DNA of 64,000 bases from positions 1 through 64,000 of the forward strand of contig CAUJNA010003744.1 in NCBI GenBank assembly GCA_963377175.1, given 5' to 3'. Below, piece by piece: positions 43,372-52,351 of this stretch. The translations under genes were made by a program, and so were the position numbers. This stretch comes from Effrenium voratum. Its lineage: Eukaryota; Sar; Dinophyceae; Suessiales; Symbiodiniaceae. Positions within the stretch are counted from its first letter, which is position 1. Each line of letters begins with the position of its first letter. The notes below the pieces were generated by a model. The model was not told the origin of the DNA, did no database searches, and was given only the letters and a program-made list of their open reading frames with translations.

Positions 43372-46300
43372 TCAATCTGAAGCACTGCCAAACGACCGAA
43401 GCAGTGTGCCAAGAGTGAGATCTGTTAAAGACTCAATTGGCGGCAGCCTGACTGGTATTATTTCCCAGGAATCTTTTGCGGCTGCCAACCCTTCACGCGA
43501 CATGGCATCACTGAGATTTGCTGCGCTCTCCACATGCTCGAAGAAAGCACGTGTTTGCAATTCTGCGTGCAGCAAGTGGATCATGCAGCAAATGGCCGAA
43601 CAATCTTCCTTAGGCGAGTACCCCTTGATAAGTGCTGACAGGGCACCTTGATTGTCAATGAAATGCAGCAAGTCACAACCATGAAGTGCATCGCCCAAGG
43701 CTGTTGGCACCAAGGCAACTGCCAAGGCTTCAGCTTGGTTGATTTGAGTCTTTCTAGGCAGTAGCAAACGAAGATAAGCATCCGGTACGCTCAAATAAGC
43801 ACATTTGGGAGCTGGCCATTTGAAACAGAAAGCAACAAAGGCCATTCCAGCCGGCTTTGGCGGTTCCCACATGGCATCCGTGTAGACTAAGACGCAATCC
43901 TCAAAACGGGGTGCCAAATTCACTTCTCGACCAGGCAAGCAAAGCATGGCGTGCCTGAGAAACTGCAAAGCCTCACTGACAGGGGACGCAACTTGGGCTG
44001 GAAGGCGGCCATGCTGGACTGCTGCTAACGCGTTCTCGCAACCCCGGAGGCACCGGCCGGTCAACGTAGACCCAGCATAATGAGCTTTTGCCCTAAGTTT
44101 TCCGGCCACGGCCGGGTCCAAGTAGCCCTGGCGCTCCACAGCAGCAGTCATGGCCAATAGCTTCTCTCGCCTGCCTTCCTTGCAGTCCAACTTAAGCAAG
44201 CCGTGGCTGAACACTCGACTCACATCCACTGAGCACCCAATGTACGTGGCCCGTGGGCACATCGGTTGCCCCTTGTCTTGGCCAAAGGTGACTCCGCACA
44301 AGTCGGCGAGTTGCAAGAGCACAACACGCGCCGTGCCCTTTCCCAAGCATGTGTCCATGACAGCAAAATCATCATAGTAATGCGTTACGCACACAGCAAG
44401 CAACCTTGTCAACGCAGCCACTAACAACCCCGGCGCACGATTGTAGTTATTGACGCTGGATTTCAAGCCAAAGGCATGCCCAACCAGCGGCATAAAGGCA
44501 ACGGTACGCCAAACATGATGATACAAGGCGACGACTGACCAGTGCTGCTGTCGGTCGGAGGTGGCATACTTGCGATATGCGTCCTCTTCGTCATCAACTC
44601 CAATTTCCAGCACCAAACTTACGCCTGCACGAGTAGCCTCCTGCTGCAGCCACTGCTTGTGAGACAGAAAGGCTTTGCTTGCTGACGCAAAGAACTCAAG
44701 CGATGTAGTGTGCACGCGCTCCCTGGTGATGGTAGCATCGTTGTGGCCCGATGCTTTGCCATTGTCGATGGCGCGACATTTGTTGTTGTGCTCTTGCTGA
44801 ATGACATGCCGTGGGAGGGGACGCCACGCGCCCGCCCCGAACCTGGCATCCATGTCGGATCGGAGGAACAGACCTTCCCCTGCACCCTTGTCAATATCTT
44901 TTTGCGTGAGTCGCAAAAGCTCTTTGTCCATGTCTGGAGACTGGTGCGGACGCAAGGAGGCGCACAAGCTGTCAACGTACGTCTTGCTGGAGCGCAACAG
45001 CTCTTCCAAAGGTTGGGCAGGCTGGGAAGGCTCTGTAGGTCGGAGGACGTTGCTTACTTCCACGTCTCCGACAATATCAAAACCTACAATTATCCGCCAA
45101 GTGAAAGTGACATCTGGCCATGCCAGAACGCACTGCAGCCACAACAAGAAACCCAGGTTAAAGCCCCCCGCAACGCGCTGCACGCGAGCAGACATAAGCT
45201 TGCGCAGTTCTCTGGAAAGAGGCTCCAACGACTTGGCCACCCGTGTCACTTGCTTCAACACATCGCGTCTCCACTGCGCCAGATCCGCACCCCATTGGCA
45301 CGCGTACTCAACGGCCACACGAGTGTCACGGGCCAGGACAGGTGACGTGGCAAATGGGTGACCATGGGCCCTGACGTGCTTCAAAGCCTGCGACAAGTGC
45401 TCCTCTGCCGAGAAACCCCACGGAATGAGGCGTGGCAACCCGTGCTTATGAGCTTCCCCACCTCTTTGCTGCCCCGCCGCCAAGGCACCCAAACCACGGA
45501 GATCATGCTCGGACAGATCCGGCGCAGGGTCGAAGCCTGCGCCGCTCCTCAGAGACTCATGCCAATACACGTGCAACGGGTGCCTTGGGCCGGCGAGAAG
45601 CGAGCGGAAGGGGTGCACAGCCTGTTGCATAGGGCCCGGGAGTTTTGTGCAATAGTTGGCAACATCAGGATCAATTGGATATTCAAGGCTTTCTGCAATG
45701 TGGCAGCTGGTGGCAGCTTGCAACATGCCCAACAGAAGGAGTGCAAGAGACGGCACATGGAAAGCCTTTGCAAGCAGGTGACACCGTGCCTTCGCGTCTC
45801 CTTTCAAAGAGCCCACGTGCGTGTGCCCGCTGTTGTAACCTAGAAGCACTTCGCGGTGCTCTGCAAGCAACGGCTCCCAGTCTTGCGTGCTCCTGTGCCA
45901 AAGCAGATTGGGGGCTTCGTAATGCTGGCAATGGTACCAACCATGCACCCTTTGACGGGCAACTGCGTCCGCGGAAGCCAACCGCGCGTTACCTTGGCGC
46001 CCATGCCCGCCGGGGCATGTGAATGCTTCAAACCGCCCTTCAGGGTAACGGTGGGAGGCAGACTGCTGCAAGCGGCTTGGCTGGAACTCACCTCGGAACA
46101 CTGCAACCAACGCCTGCAGGGGGCGTAAGGGCGCCGGCACCATCAACTCATCACTTGCTCCATTCAACGTTGGCGCAAGCATGCCGCAAAGCAAGGAAGA
46201 AAGGTCATGGCTGCACCAGTACACACGGTCGCGTTTTACCCAGCCAAGCTCAGCTGCATTCACTCGGAGAGGCTTAGAACACGTTGGGACGCATGTGGCC

Positions 46301-47091
46301 AAGTGTGTTGAAATCTGCCTAACGACGCTCGCACCCACGGAAGGCACGCACTGGTACAACCACAGGAACTTCCATTCGCTCTCAGCGCACAAGTTGTGGC
46401 AGGCTTGCAACACTCGCTTGAATTGGAAAAACAGGCGACAAGTTTTGTCATACGGGGTGAGGACGCAGCTTCCCTGGCTGGCATCGGGAAACTGCTTGCC
46501 AGAGGTTCCCCCAACAAGCAAAAAGGTGCAACTCCGAACACGGGCAGTTTCAGCACGAAGGCGTGGCAAGTGGATAGCCTCGATGGGGCCTAGCTGCTTC
46601 ACTGAGGGAAAACGCTTTTCCAAAACTTGCAGGGACTCGGGGCATGTCTCAGAACTTAGGCCAAGCGCTACTGGGCATCCTGCGGTTTCCAAAGCAGCCC
46701 ATGTGCCCCCAACGTTGTCCTCAACGCTAAGAACAACAAGGCTGTCAACTCTCGGACTGCTATCGAGACCCAGTATCCGCAGCAAGGCGCTGCTTGCTCC
46801 CGAAACAGCTGACACAGGCGCTGGAAAAGGCGCGCGGGCTTGAGCCGTGCACGCGAGCTCCTGCGGCTGTGGCAATCCGCTGCCCGCTGGGCCAAGGAAG
46901 GCACAAGATTGTTCCTGCAACCGGTTTGTCGACCTGTCCAAGGGGGCCTGACACTGAAGGCTCTGGAAAGGTTCCGGGTGCACAAACGGTCTGTTTTCGC
47001 ACAAAGGCGCTTGCGCATGTGAAAAGTTTTGGCAATAATCACTGGAGACCCCCAGCCCCGCTTTGCCAGGCGGGGTTTGGGGGAGTTGTTC
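43372..47091 (-). CDS. DNMT3-like / reverse transcriptase / RNase H polyprotein
   Basis: This frame starts directly after the TAG that ends the Gag-like ORF, in the same frame, and has no ATG before its first domain; numbering here is from the TTG at 47004. Residues ~88-270 resemble a C5-cytosine methyltransferase of DNMT3 type: motif I VLSVEDNVGGTWAALETAG, and KPLRVNAAELGWVKRDRVYW like the DNMT3 motif before the target-recognition region. The catalytic Pro-Cys motif is replaced by GGTSGKQF (165-172) and the ENV motif by QCV. RT follows (~690-930) with RAIDN, DDEEDAYRKY and YYDD (876-879). RNase H has D1042, E1092, D1117 and D1166. The most likely expression is by readthrough as Gag-Pol. Confidence 0.85.
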   Translation of the reverse strand, partial: EQLPQTPPGKAGLGVSSDYCQNFSHAQAPLCENRPFVHPEPFQSLQCQAPLDRSTNRLQEQSCAFLGPAGSGLPQPQELACTAQARAPFPAPVSAVSGASSALLRILGLDSSPRVDSLVVLSVEDNVGGTWAALETAGCPVALGLSSETCPESLQVLEKRFPSVKQLGPIEAIHLPRLRAETARVRSCTFLLVGGTSGKQFPDASQGSCVLTPYDKTCRLFFQFKRVLQACHNLCAESEWKFLWLYQCVPSVGASVVRQISTHLATCVPTCSKPLRVNAAELGWVKRDRVYWCSHDLSSLLCGMLAPTLNGASDELMVPAPLRPLQALVAVFRGEFQPSRLQQSASHRYPEGRFEAFTCPGGHGRQGNARLASADAVARQRVHGWYHCQHYEAPNLLWHRSTQDWEPLLAEHREVLLGYNSGHTHVGSLKGDAKARCHLLAKAFHVPSLALLLLGMLQAATSCHIAESLEYPIDPDVANYCTKLPGPMQQAVHPFRSLLAGPRHPLHVYWHESLRSGAGFDPAPDLSEHDLRGLGALAAGQQRGGEAHKHGLPRLIPWGFSAEEHLSQALKHVRAHGHPFATSPVLARDTRVAVEYACQWGADLAQWRRDVLKQVTRVAKSLEPLSRELRKLMSARVQRVAGGFNLGFLLWLQCVLAWPDVTFTWRIIVGFDIVGDVEVSNVLRPTEPSQPAQPLEELLRSSKTYVDSLCASLRPHQSPDMDKELLRLTQKDIDKGAGEGLFLRSDMDARFGAGAWRPLPRHVIQQEHNNKCRAIDNGKASGHNDATITRERVHTTSLEFFASASKAFLSHKQWLQQEATRAGVSLVLEIGVDDEEDAYRKYATSDRQQHWSVVALYHHVWRTVAFMPLVGHAFGLKSSVNNYNRAPGLLVAALTRLLAVCVTHYYDDFAVMDTCLGKGTARVVLLQLADLCGVTFGQDKGQPMCPRATYIGCSVDVSRVFSHGLLKLDCKEGRREKLLAMTAAVERQGYLDPAVAGKLRAKAHYAGSTLTGRCLRGCENALAAVQHGRLPAQVASPVSEALQFLRHAMLCLPGREVNLAPRFEDCVLVYTDAMWEPPKPAGMAFVAFCFKWPAPKCAYLSVPDAYLRLLLPRKTQINQAEALAVALVPTALGDALHGCDLLHFIDNQGALSALIKGYSPKEDCSAICCMIHLLHAELQTRAFFEHVESAANLSDAMSREGLAAAKDSWEIIPVRLPPIESLTDLTLGTLLRSFGSASD

Positions 47092-47094
47092 CTA
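47092..47094 (-). other. In-phase TAG between Gag and Pol
   Basis: The sense strand reads CAC TAG GAA CAA CTC. The Gag frame and the polymerase frame are identical on either side, so a single stop codon separates them. Confidence 0.7.
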
Positions 47095-48240
47095 GTGGGC
47101 CTCGCTGCGCCTATGGGCAGCGGCCGCGCACACGTGTCCATTCTGCAACAAAAAGTTGCACACGTGCAACTTGTTGTCTGGACACTTGGCCTGGCATTTT
47201 CCCTCATTCCACAAGGCGCAGATCGACTTGCCGCGCGAGGTCTGGTCGGCGATCCTGGCTGGTCGCGCCTGCCGTTTGTCCTTGTCCTTGACCAGAATGA
47301 CTTCGTTAGACCCCTGCCGACCTCTTTCTGCTGTCTGGCTAGCCCCGCTCCTGGCTGCAACTGCCGGCGCCACTTCCGCGCCCGCAAAAAGCCAGAAGGG
47401 GGACGCGTCCACAAAGCACTTCTCAACGGCCTGGCCCATTGTGAGGTCATTGTTCCGCATGAGGTCAACCCACATCTCGCGGGTGGATTCGTCCGCTTTC
47501 TGGAGAGTTGCCAAGTCAACCATTTTCCCACCAGGCAGGAGAAGCTTGCGCTTAGCCCTGTCCACATACTCGCAAGCCAAGTCCCAGGGCAGCCAGCGAG
47601 CGGCGCGGAGAGAACCGCTGCCATCCCGGACTTCAAAGCAGCCGACCACTGCCCACCCTGTCATCACAAGTTGGAGACGATCGATGTAGTCGAACACGCC
47701 TTGCAAGTCGGAGGAGTCGTCATCTGCTGCAGCAATGTCCATAGACACCGTGTCAGACACCTTCAACCGCTTTGCCCGATGCAGTCCGGCGCAGGCCTGA
47801 GACCGGACCCGAGACATGGAGACCACCGTGAACTGTTTGCGATCCAGCTCACGCTTAAATCGCGCCAACAAGTTGTCGCACAGTGAGGCAGTGGGTCGGA
47901 GCCTGAAGTGGTAGTACGCAGCGAAAGCGGCGTACAGTCGGTCCCGCACAAAGCCTTCAAGCGGGTCTTCCCAGTCTTGGTCGCCTATTCCTGCAGCAGC
48001 TCGACTCAGTCTGCGCTCTTGGGCAGCTGAGTGCTTCCGCCACAGTTCCACCAGGGCTGCTCTGACTGTTCTGTTGTTCCGGGTCGAGGCGACCTGGTCC
48101 ACTATGAGGGTCTGAATCTCTTCCTTGGAATCCACATAGAAAGCAAAGCGCGCTGGGGTCTTGCAATGCGTTGCCATCCATGCGATGAGGTCATCTGGGA
48201 TGCCTTCACCTTTCAACTCTGCTTCGAACTCGGGGTCCAT
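47092..48240 (-). CDS. Gag-like zinc-finger protein
   Basis: The ATG at 48240 gives 382 residues; the frame is open but ATG-less upstream. The N-terminal two thirds are helical, with no recognised domain. Near the C-terminus a Cys/His cluster (C341, C349, C353, C361, C371, H376) in ICALWNEGKCQAKCPDNK and the following residues has CCCH-finger-like spacing and would bind nucleic acid. A basic stretch precedes it. The stop is TAG and the frame continues in phase into the polymerase ORF. By position and composition it is the element's nucleocapsid protein. Confidence 0.75.
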   Translation of the reverse strand: MDPEFEAELKGEGIPDDLIAWMATHCKTPARFAFYVDSKEEIQTLIVDQVASTRNNRTVRAALVELWRKHSAAQERRLSRAAAGIGDQDWEDPLEGFVRDRLYAAFAAYYHFRLRPTASLCDNLLARFKRELDRKQFTVVSMSRVRSQACAGLHRAKRLKVSDTVSMDIAAADDDSSDLQGVFDYIDRLQLVMTGWAVVGCFEVRDGSGSLRAARWLPWDLACEYVDRAKRKLLLPGGKMVDLATLQKADESTREMWVDLMRNNDLTMGQAVEKCFVDASPFWLFAGAEVAPAVAARSGASQTAERGRQGSNEVILVKDKDKRQARPARIADQTSRGKSICALWNEGKCQAKCPDNKLHVCNFLLQNGHVCAAAAHRRSEAH

Positions 48241-48575
48241 TGCATCCCCAAGGTTTACTCGAGAGTTGCAAAACTGCGGTGGGACTGGCGCAGACACAAG
48301 GCTGTTTACTCATGCGTGCAAACGACCCTTCTGAGCCTGTCCGTTCTCAACACAAGGGCAACTCTGTCATCGAACAACCTGTGTGGTGTAGTGAGTCAGA
48401 GAATAGGAAGGATGGGCCACTTCGAGTGGACACCAGCCCGCCCAGTCCCGCCCACAAGTAACGCGTACCTTGTTTCTTCTTCGTGGCGAATTTTTCGTGC
48501 GATACACAGGCAGAGCATGTGCTATGCCAGAAGGCCAGTGCGAACAATGGCCGAAGTAGCGCAGGGGGAAAAAAT

Positions 48576-48819
48576 TCAAGGCTCAGCCCCACTTCGGAGC
48601 GCCAAGTCTAGAGCGCACTTGCGACACCACTTTGCAGTCGGAAAGCGCTGACAAGCGCTTCGCCTTCCACTACCCACCTGCGCGCCGTTGCACACCAGGC
48701 CGCATCGTGTGGAAGAAGGGCCAGAGCGCCGGTGCAGTCTGTTGTTGCTTGAGCACAGCCAATTCACCTGCGCTGACGGACTTGCCGACCTTGACCGGCT
48801 AGCTTCAGAAGAGCTGCTG

Positions 48820-48852
<33 letters not shown>

Positions 48853-50474
48853 GCGCCTCTGCTCCTGCTCCGGGCAGCCTTCCGCTTGCGTCCGCACAGG
48901 ACAGCCCAGCTTGCAGACAACAACTTCCCCGCCTCTGCTGGTTCTGTTGGTTTGTCTGCCGCCAGAAAACTCAAGGCTGCAACCTTTTTGGAGCATTGAG
49001 TTTTAGCGCGAAAGGCAGCTTCGGCCTTGTTGGCAGCATAGCGCAAAGGCATGACAGCGTCGCCACCACGTCCGGCTCCTTCAGGCGCCGTCCAATTGCC
49101 CAGAGCATACCGCTCGGGTAACTCCATACGTGTGGCATGAGCCACAGTTGGCATGACCCGCCGGCACGCGCGCGCTCCCACAGAAGCGCCCTGCCTGGCT
49201 GGCCAACTCTTCACTGGAGAGTTGCTGACAAGGTCGTTGAGGAAGGTGCAAAATTGCCCTGCGGTCATGTCTCTGCCTAGCCACTCTGTGGCCTGAAACA
49301 CTGTAGTTCCTTTGATGCCAGGCATGAGGTACGAACAAGAGCCTGCCACAGCTTGCCAGTCTTTGATGAAGGTAGCAAGAATATCCACCTTCTTCAAGCA
49401 AAAATTGAACTTGGCAACGTACCATTTGAACGGAGGGGCTGCGAAGCCTCCTTGGCGGGTCTTTCCTCGACGAGCTTCAAAGACAGCGCCCTGCTCTGTC
49501 ATTTCAACAAAGACAGAGCGTTGCGCGTGTCGAAATCTGACGCTGCCGAGAGCCATGATCAAGCAGAACTTGGCGAAAAAGGCAACCAACTTGTTCTTGG
49601 AGTTTGCCCAGCACCAGATTGCAAGGACATCCCTTGGGGTAAGAACCACAATCTCCTTGGGAGGCGCAGCTTGGTCGTGCAAAACCCGCTGCACGGCCAC
49701 GTCTGTCACGCAAAGTTTCAGCCCCAAGTGGTTCTCAAGGAAGCGCAATCTGCTTCGCAAAGCAACCGCTCCAGCCCTAGTCTTTGCAGTTTCACGGACA
49801 AAGGCGCTCATTTCGATCGAATTTGGGGCTGCCATCGATGAGCCGTGTGCGCTGCACCATTTGCACCATTTCTCCCAGGCGCTGCACACTTGCTGAAGGC
49901 CCCTGTAATCGAAGTCTGCCAGGTGCCCTTGCAAAGCTGACAGCCACTGGTTTTGCAGCTGGTGCGAAGGTAAGGCTCGATAAGTGGGCCACAGGGTCGA
50001 AGCTTGGTTCACCTGAAGGAAAATGCTGACTAGTCTTGCGGCACTATCTGTCGCCCTCACGCAATCTCTCTTGTTGCCATCCAAGATCAGCGGAGTCCGC
50101 GCGGGAAGGGATTGCACTGTTGCCGGCACAGCTTGCGCCACTAGCGGCTGTGGCAGCGGCATTTCACCGCACTGCTTTCGTGCCACCTGAAGCTGCAAGG
50201 CGCCAGGGCTTTCTGCCAGCAAGCGCCCAGCACGGGCAGCATCTCGGGACAGGCGTGCTTCCGCAATGTCATGCAGGCAGCCGAGAGTGATGTCAATAGC
50301 AACGACTTCTTCTCGGGCAAACCCAAAGGCAAAGACCCGCAAACTGCCGATGCCGTGCAAGGCTAACTTCGTTCCAAGGGCAGCCACCTCAAGCTGCGAA
50401 TTGCACTCAGATGCAAGGAATGCCTTCAAGCATGGCTGCAAAGGAATGGCCACGCAACTGGAGGAGACTGCCAT
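48576..50474 (-). CDS. Tyrosine recombinase
   Basis: The ATG spans 50474-50472, exactly across the inner edge of A1, and gives 632 residues. Residues ~185-255 form a helical core-binding-like domain. The catalytic domain follows: Arg in MALGSVRFRHAQRS (near 313-315), Lys in ARRGKTRQGG (near 338), HxxR as AHATR (446-449), Trp in LGNW (461) and a candidate nucleophile Tyr in MPLRYA (479). A C-terminal tail has basic RKRKAARSRSRG and a 15-residue Ser run. It should resolve the circular cDNA into the genome, as in other DIRS-type elements. It lies upstream of Gag, which is not the usual order. Confidence 0.82.
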
Positions 50475-50570
50475 CAAAAAGAAGGCTTGCAGCCCGATTT
50501 CTGCGGTGAGTTGCCATGCTTGCACAAGGAATTATTGTTCACCTGGCCTGCCCACCATGAAACAATGCAA
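50473..50570 (-). repeat. Split direct repeat A1 (outer 5' end)
   Basis: 98 bp matching A2. The outer end is ATGCAA, followed by the flank AAAAATCCC. Confidence 0.9.
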
Positions 50571-51003
50571 AAAAATCCCACGCGAACCGGGGGAAACGTG
50601 CGATCGGTGCGAGAGCTGCAGGGAATTAGAAATGGGATGAGGCGTTTTGGGATTCCTTAGGAAGCCACCAGTTGGATGGTTTATAAGGGTTTCCCGCATT
50701 CTCTGCTGAGCACCAGCACGGAAATCGGGGGAGTCCAGCAACAATATCTGACAGGGCCCCCTTTTGGCTTCCGGAAACAATGCAAGAAGTTTTTCCGGGG
50801 GCCCTGAAAACAATCGACGTCCGAATTGGTCCATCCATATTCGGGGACGACAACTGGTGGATTTGTCTTTCGAGGGTCTGACCATTTTGGGGCAAGTGAC
50901 ACAAACCCAATGGCGGTCAAAGCTGCCGAACTCCAATTCGGCCAAGCCCCCGCCTGGACCCACACCAGGAGCCGCTCCAAGGTCCTTGGGACACTTCCAG
51001 CTC
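50571..51003 (-). CDS. Possible exon beside the DIRS insertion
   Basis: After a GAG acceptor near 51003 the frame reads WKCPKDLGAAPGVGPG, then DRHWVCVTCPKMVRPSKDKS and PPEKLLALFPEAKRGPCQIL, up to the element's 5' end. The CxxC-type spacings hint at a metal site. In the reconstructed empty site the frame meets TAG at once, so the insertion lies at or near the exon end. Confidence 0.35.
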
Positions 51004-51064
51004 AGAACGGATAGAGGAGTTGAAAGTTTGAACGAGTGGTTGCAACACGTGGTGAGTATACACA

Positions 51065-51170
51065 TGGCTGTGGGTCAAAAATAGGGTAACCCCAAAATGG
51101 AACCCTGGTACATGGAACTATGGACTAAAACCTGCGGTCCCCCCATGGTCTAATTCTGACCCACACCCAC
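51065..51170 (+). repeat. Family 2 inverted-terminal repeat (reference copy)
   Basis: GGCTGTGGGTCAAAAATAGG and TTCTGACCCACACCCAC are the terminal inverted repeats. The body has AACCCCAAAATGGAACCC, TGGTACATGGAAC and AAAACCTGCGG. Confidence 0.85.
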
Positions 51171-51179
51171 ATAGCGTCA

Positions 51180-51345
51180 TGAAAGGCTTGCTGGGGGTTG
51201 CCATGAACCAACGAAGGGACTGATGGCACACGCCGCCCGTCAGACAACCTGACGCTTTGAGCCCAGCACGCATCCACGGCCTGCTGCAGCAGCTTGTTCT
51301 GCTCCATGTGCTTCTGCCTCTCTTCCTGCGATTGCGATGACATGG
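51180..51345 (-). CDS. Probable exon, coiled coil
   Basis: The minus strand reads MSSQSQEERQKHMEQNKLLQ, then QAVDACWAQSVRLSDGRRVP and SVPSLVHGNPQQAF. It abuts the family 2 element at 51065-51170 on its 3' side. Confidence 0.5.
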
Positions 51346-51499
51346 GGGTGGTATTTCCCAAATAGGAAAAGCTCCCCATGGTCACTTTTGGGGGCCAGGA
51401 AGTTACGCATGGTCATTTGGGGGCCAGAAATATGGGTCAGCCCCCTTCAAACTTCTCTCTTTGGATCCCGGTCGATCTCTGCGCATCCATGGCTCATAG

Positions 51500-51571
51500 C
51501 CCCTGCAATGGCACCTGCAGCAGCACCATGTGCTTCTCGATGTGTTCGAAGTTCTGCTTGGTGGTCTGCGC
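51500..51571 (-). CDS. Probable exon
   Basis: After CTAAG the minus strand reads AQTTKQNFEHIEKHMVLLQV then PLQGL, ending in TGA or a splice donor. Confidence 0.45.
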
Positions 51572-51684
51572 CTTAGAGGCTCGTTGAATTCAACCATTTG
51601 GGCTGTCACTCAAAAAACACCGCTTGAATTTCCGCATTTTCGAAACGACGCCCGAAGGAAAACAACGTGGGGGCCAGGTTCTGC

Positions 51685-51800
51685 ACACATTTGACCCCCT
51701 GTGGTCCTTTTGTCCTGAGCCTCAACGAAATTTGAAGGCCTCCCCGCCTTGATCTTGTCCGTCTCGGCATCCTGGCGACCCGGTGCCCCTGATTCCCAGG
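51685..51800 (-). CDS. Probable exon
   Basis: The minus strand reads ESGAPGRQDAETDKIKAGRP then SNFVEAQDKRTTGGQMCA, polar and coding-like. It may belong to the same gene as the two segments at 51.2-51.6 kb. Confidence 0.4.
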
Positions 51801-51909
51801 CATCAAAGGGGGGTTGCCTGCAAATGAAGGGCCCCTCAAGGATTTTTTGTGGCTTGCTCCGCTGGTTTCCCTTTCAAGCCAACCAACAAGAGGGTCTTGC
51901 AAAAAGACA

Positions 51910-51960
51910 CAGCCCATACAGCCCATACAGCCTATACAGCCCATACAGCCCATACAGCCC
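51910..51960 (+). repeat. 9-bp minisatellite CAGCCCATA x5-6
   Basis: Nearly perfect units with one T variant. Confidence 0.9.
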
Positions 51961-52276
51961 AGACCCCTTTGGAGGCCCCAAAATCCCCGCGCTTCGCCCA
52001 GCGCCGCGAACAAATCGCCTTCGCGAGGTCCAGGTAGGGCACCAGCCCAGGGAACTGCGCGGCCAGGGGGGAGGGCCTGGCTTCACTGAGTCGCCATCAA
52101 AACCAATCGGTGAATTAAAATGGGCTACCCAAATTGATGCAAGGAAATTGAAAGGCGGAGAAACCCTGGAAGGATGATTCCCCTGTAAATGCCAACGAAC
52201 AATGGCTTCCCATGGTTTCAAATTGGTGCAGTAACCTGAATCTACCTGGGTTTTGATTGTGTCGCACCTGTCTCCT

Positions 52277-52351
52277 CAGGTCCTCTGCCACAGCCAGAAA
52301 CAGACTCATGACTCTCAAAGACAGGCCACCAAAATCATTGTTCATGTCCAA
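52277..52351 (-). CDS. Possible exon
   Basis: The minus strand reads NNDFGGLSLRVMSLFLAVAE then DLRRQ before a CAG/GTGCGA donor. Confidence 0.35.

Larger units (their letters stand above)
42753..50570 (-). mobile_element. DIRS/Ngaro-type tyrosine-recombinase retroelement
   Basis: The element is 7.8 kb. In the sense direction it reads A1 repeat, tyrosine recombinase, Gag-like ORF, TAG, DNMT3-like/RT/RNase H ORF, B1, A2, 131-bp spacer, B2. Split direct repeats of the form A1-ORFs-B1A2B2, a tyrosine recombinase and a Ty3-like RT/RNase H are the hallmarks of the PAT/Ngaro branch of DIRS elements. Both outer ends and the internal B1/A2 junction contain CAA, as expected for recombinase-mediated insertion without a target-site duplication. 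Recombinase first and a C5-methyltransferase-like domain are unusual. ORFs are intact and repeat copies look identical, so the insertion is young. Confidence 0.88.

Noticed and set aside
46668..47636. 322-codon frame inside the DIRS element
   Set aside because: It is a shadow of the Gag-like and polymerase ORFs, without domain signatures.
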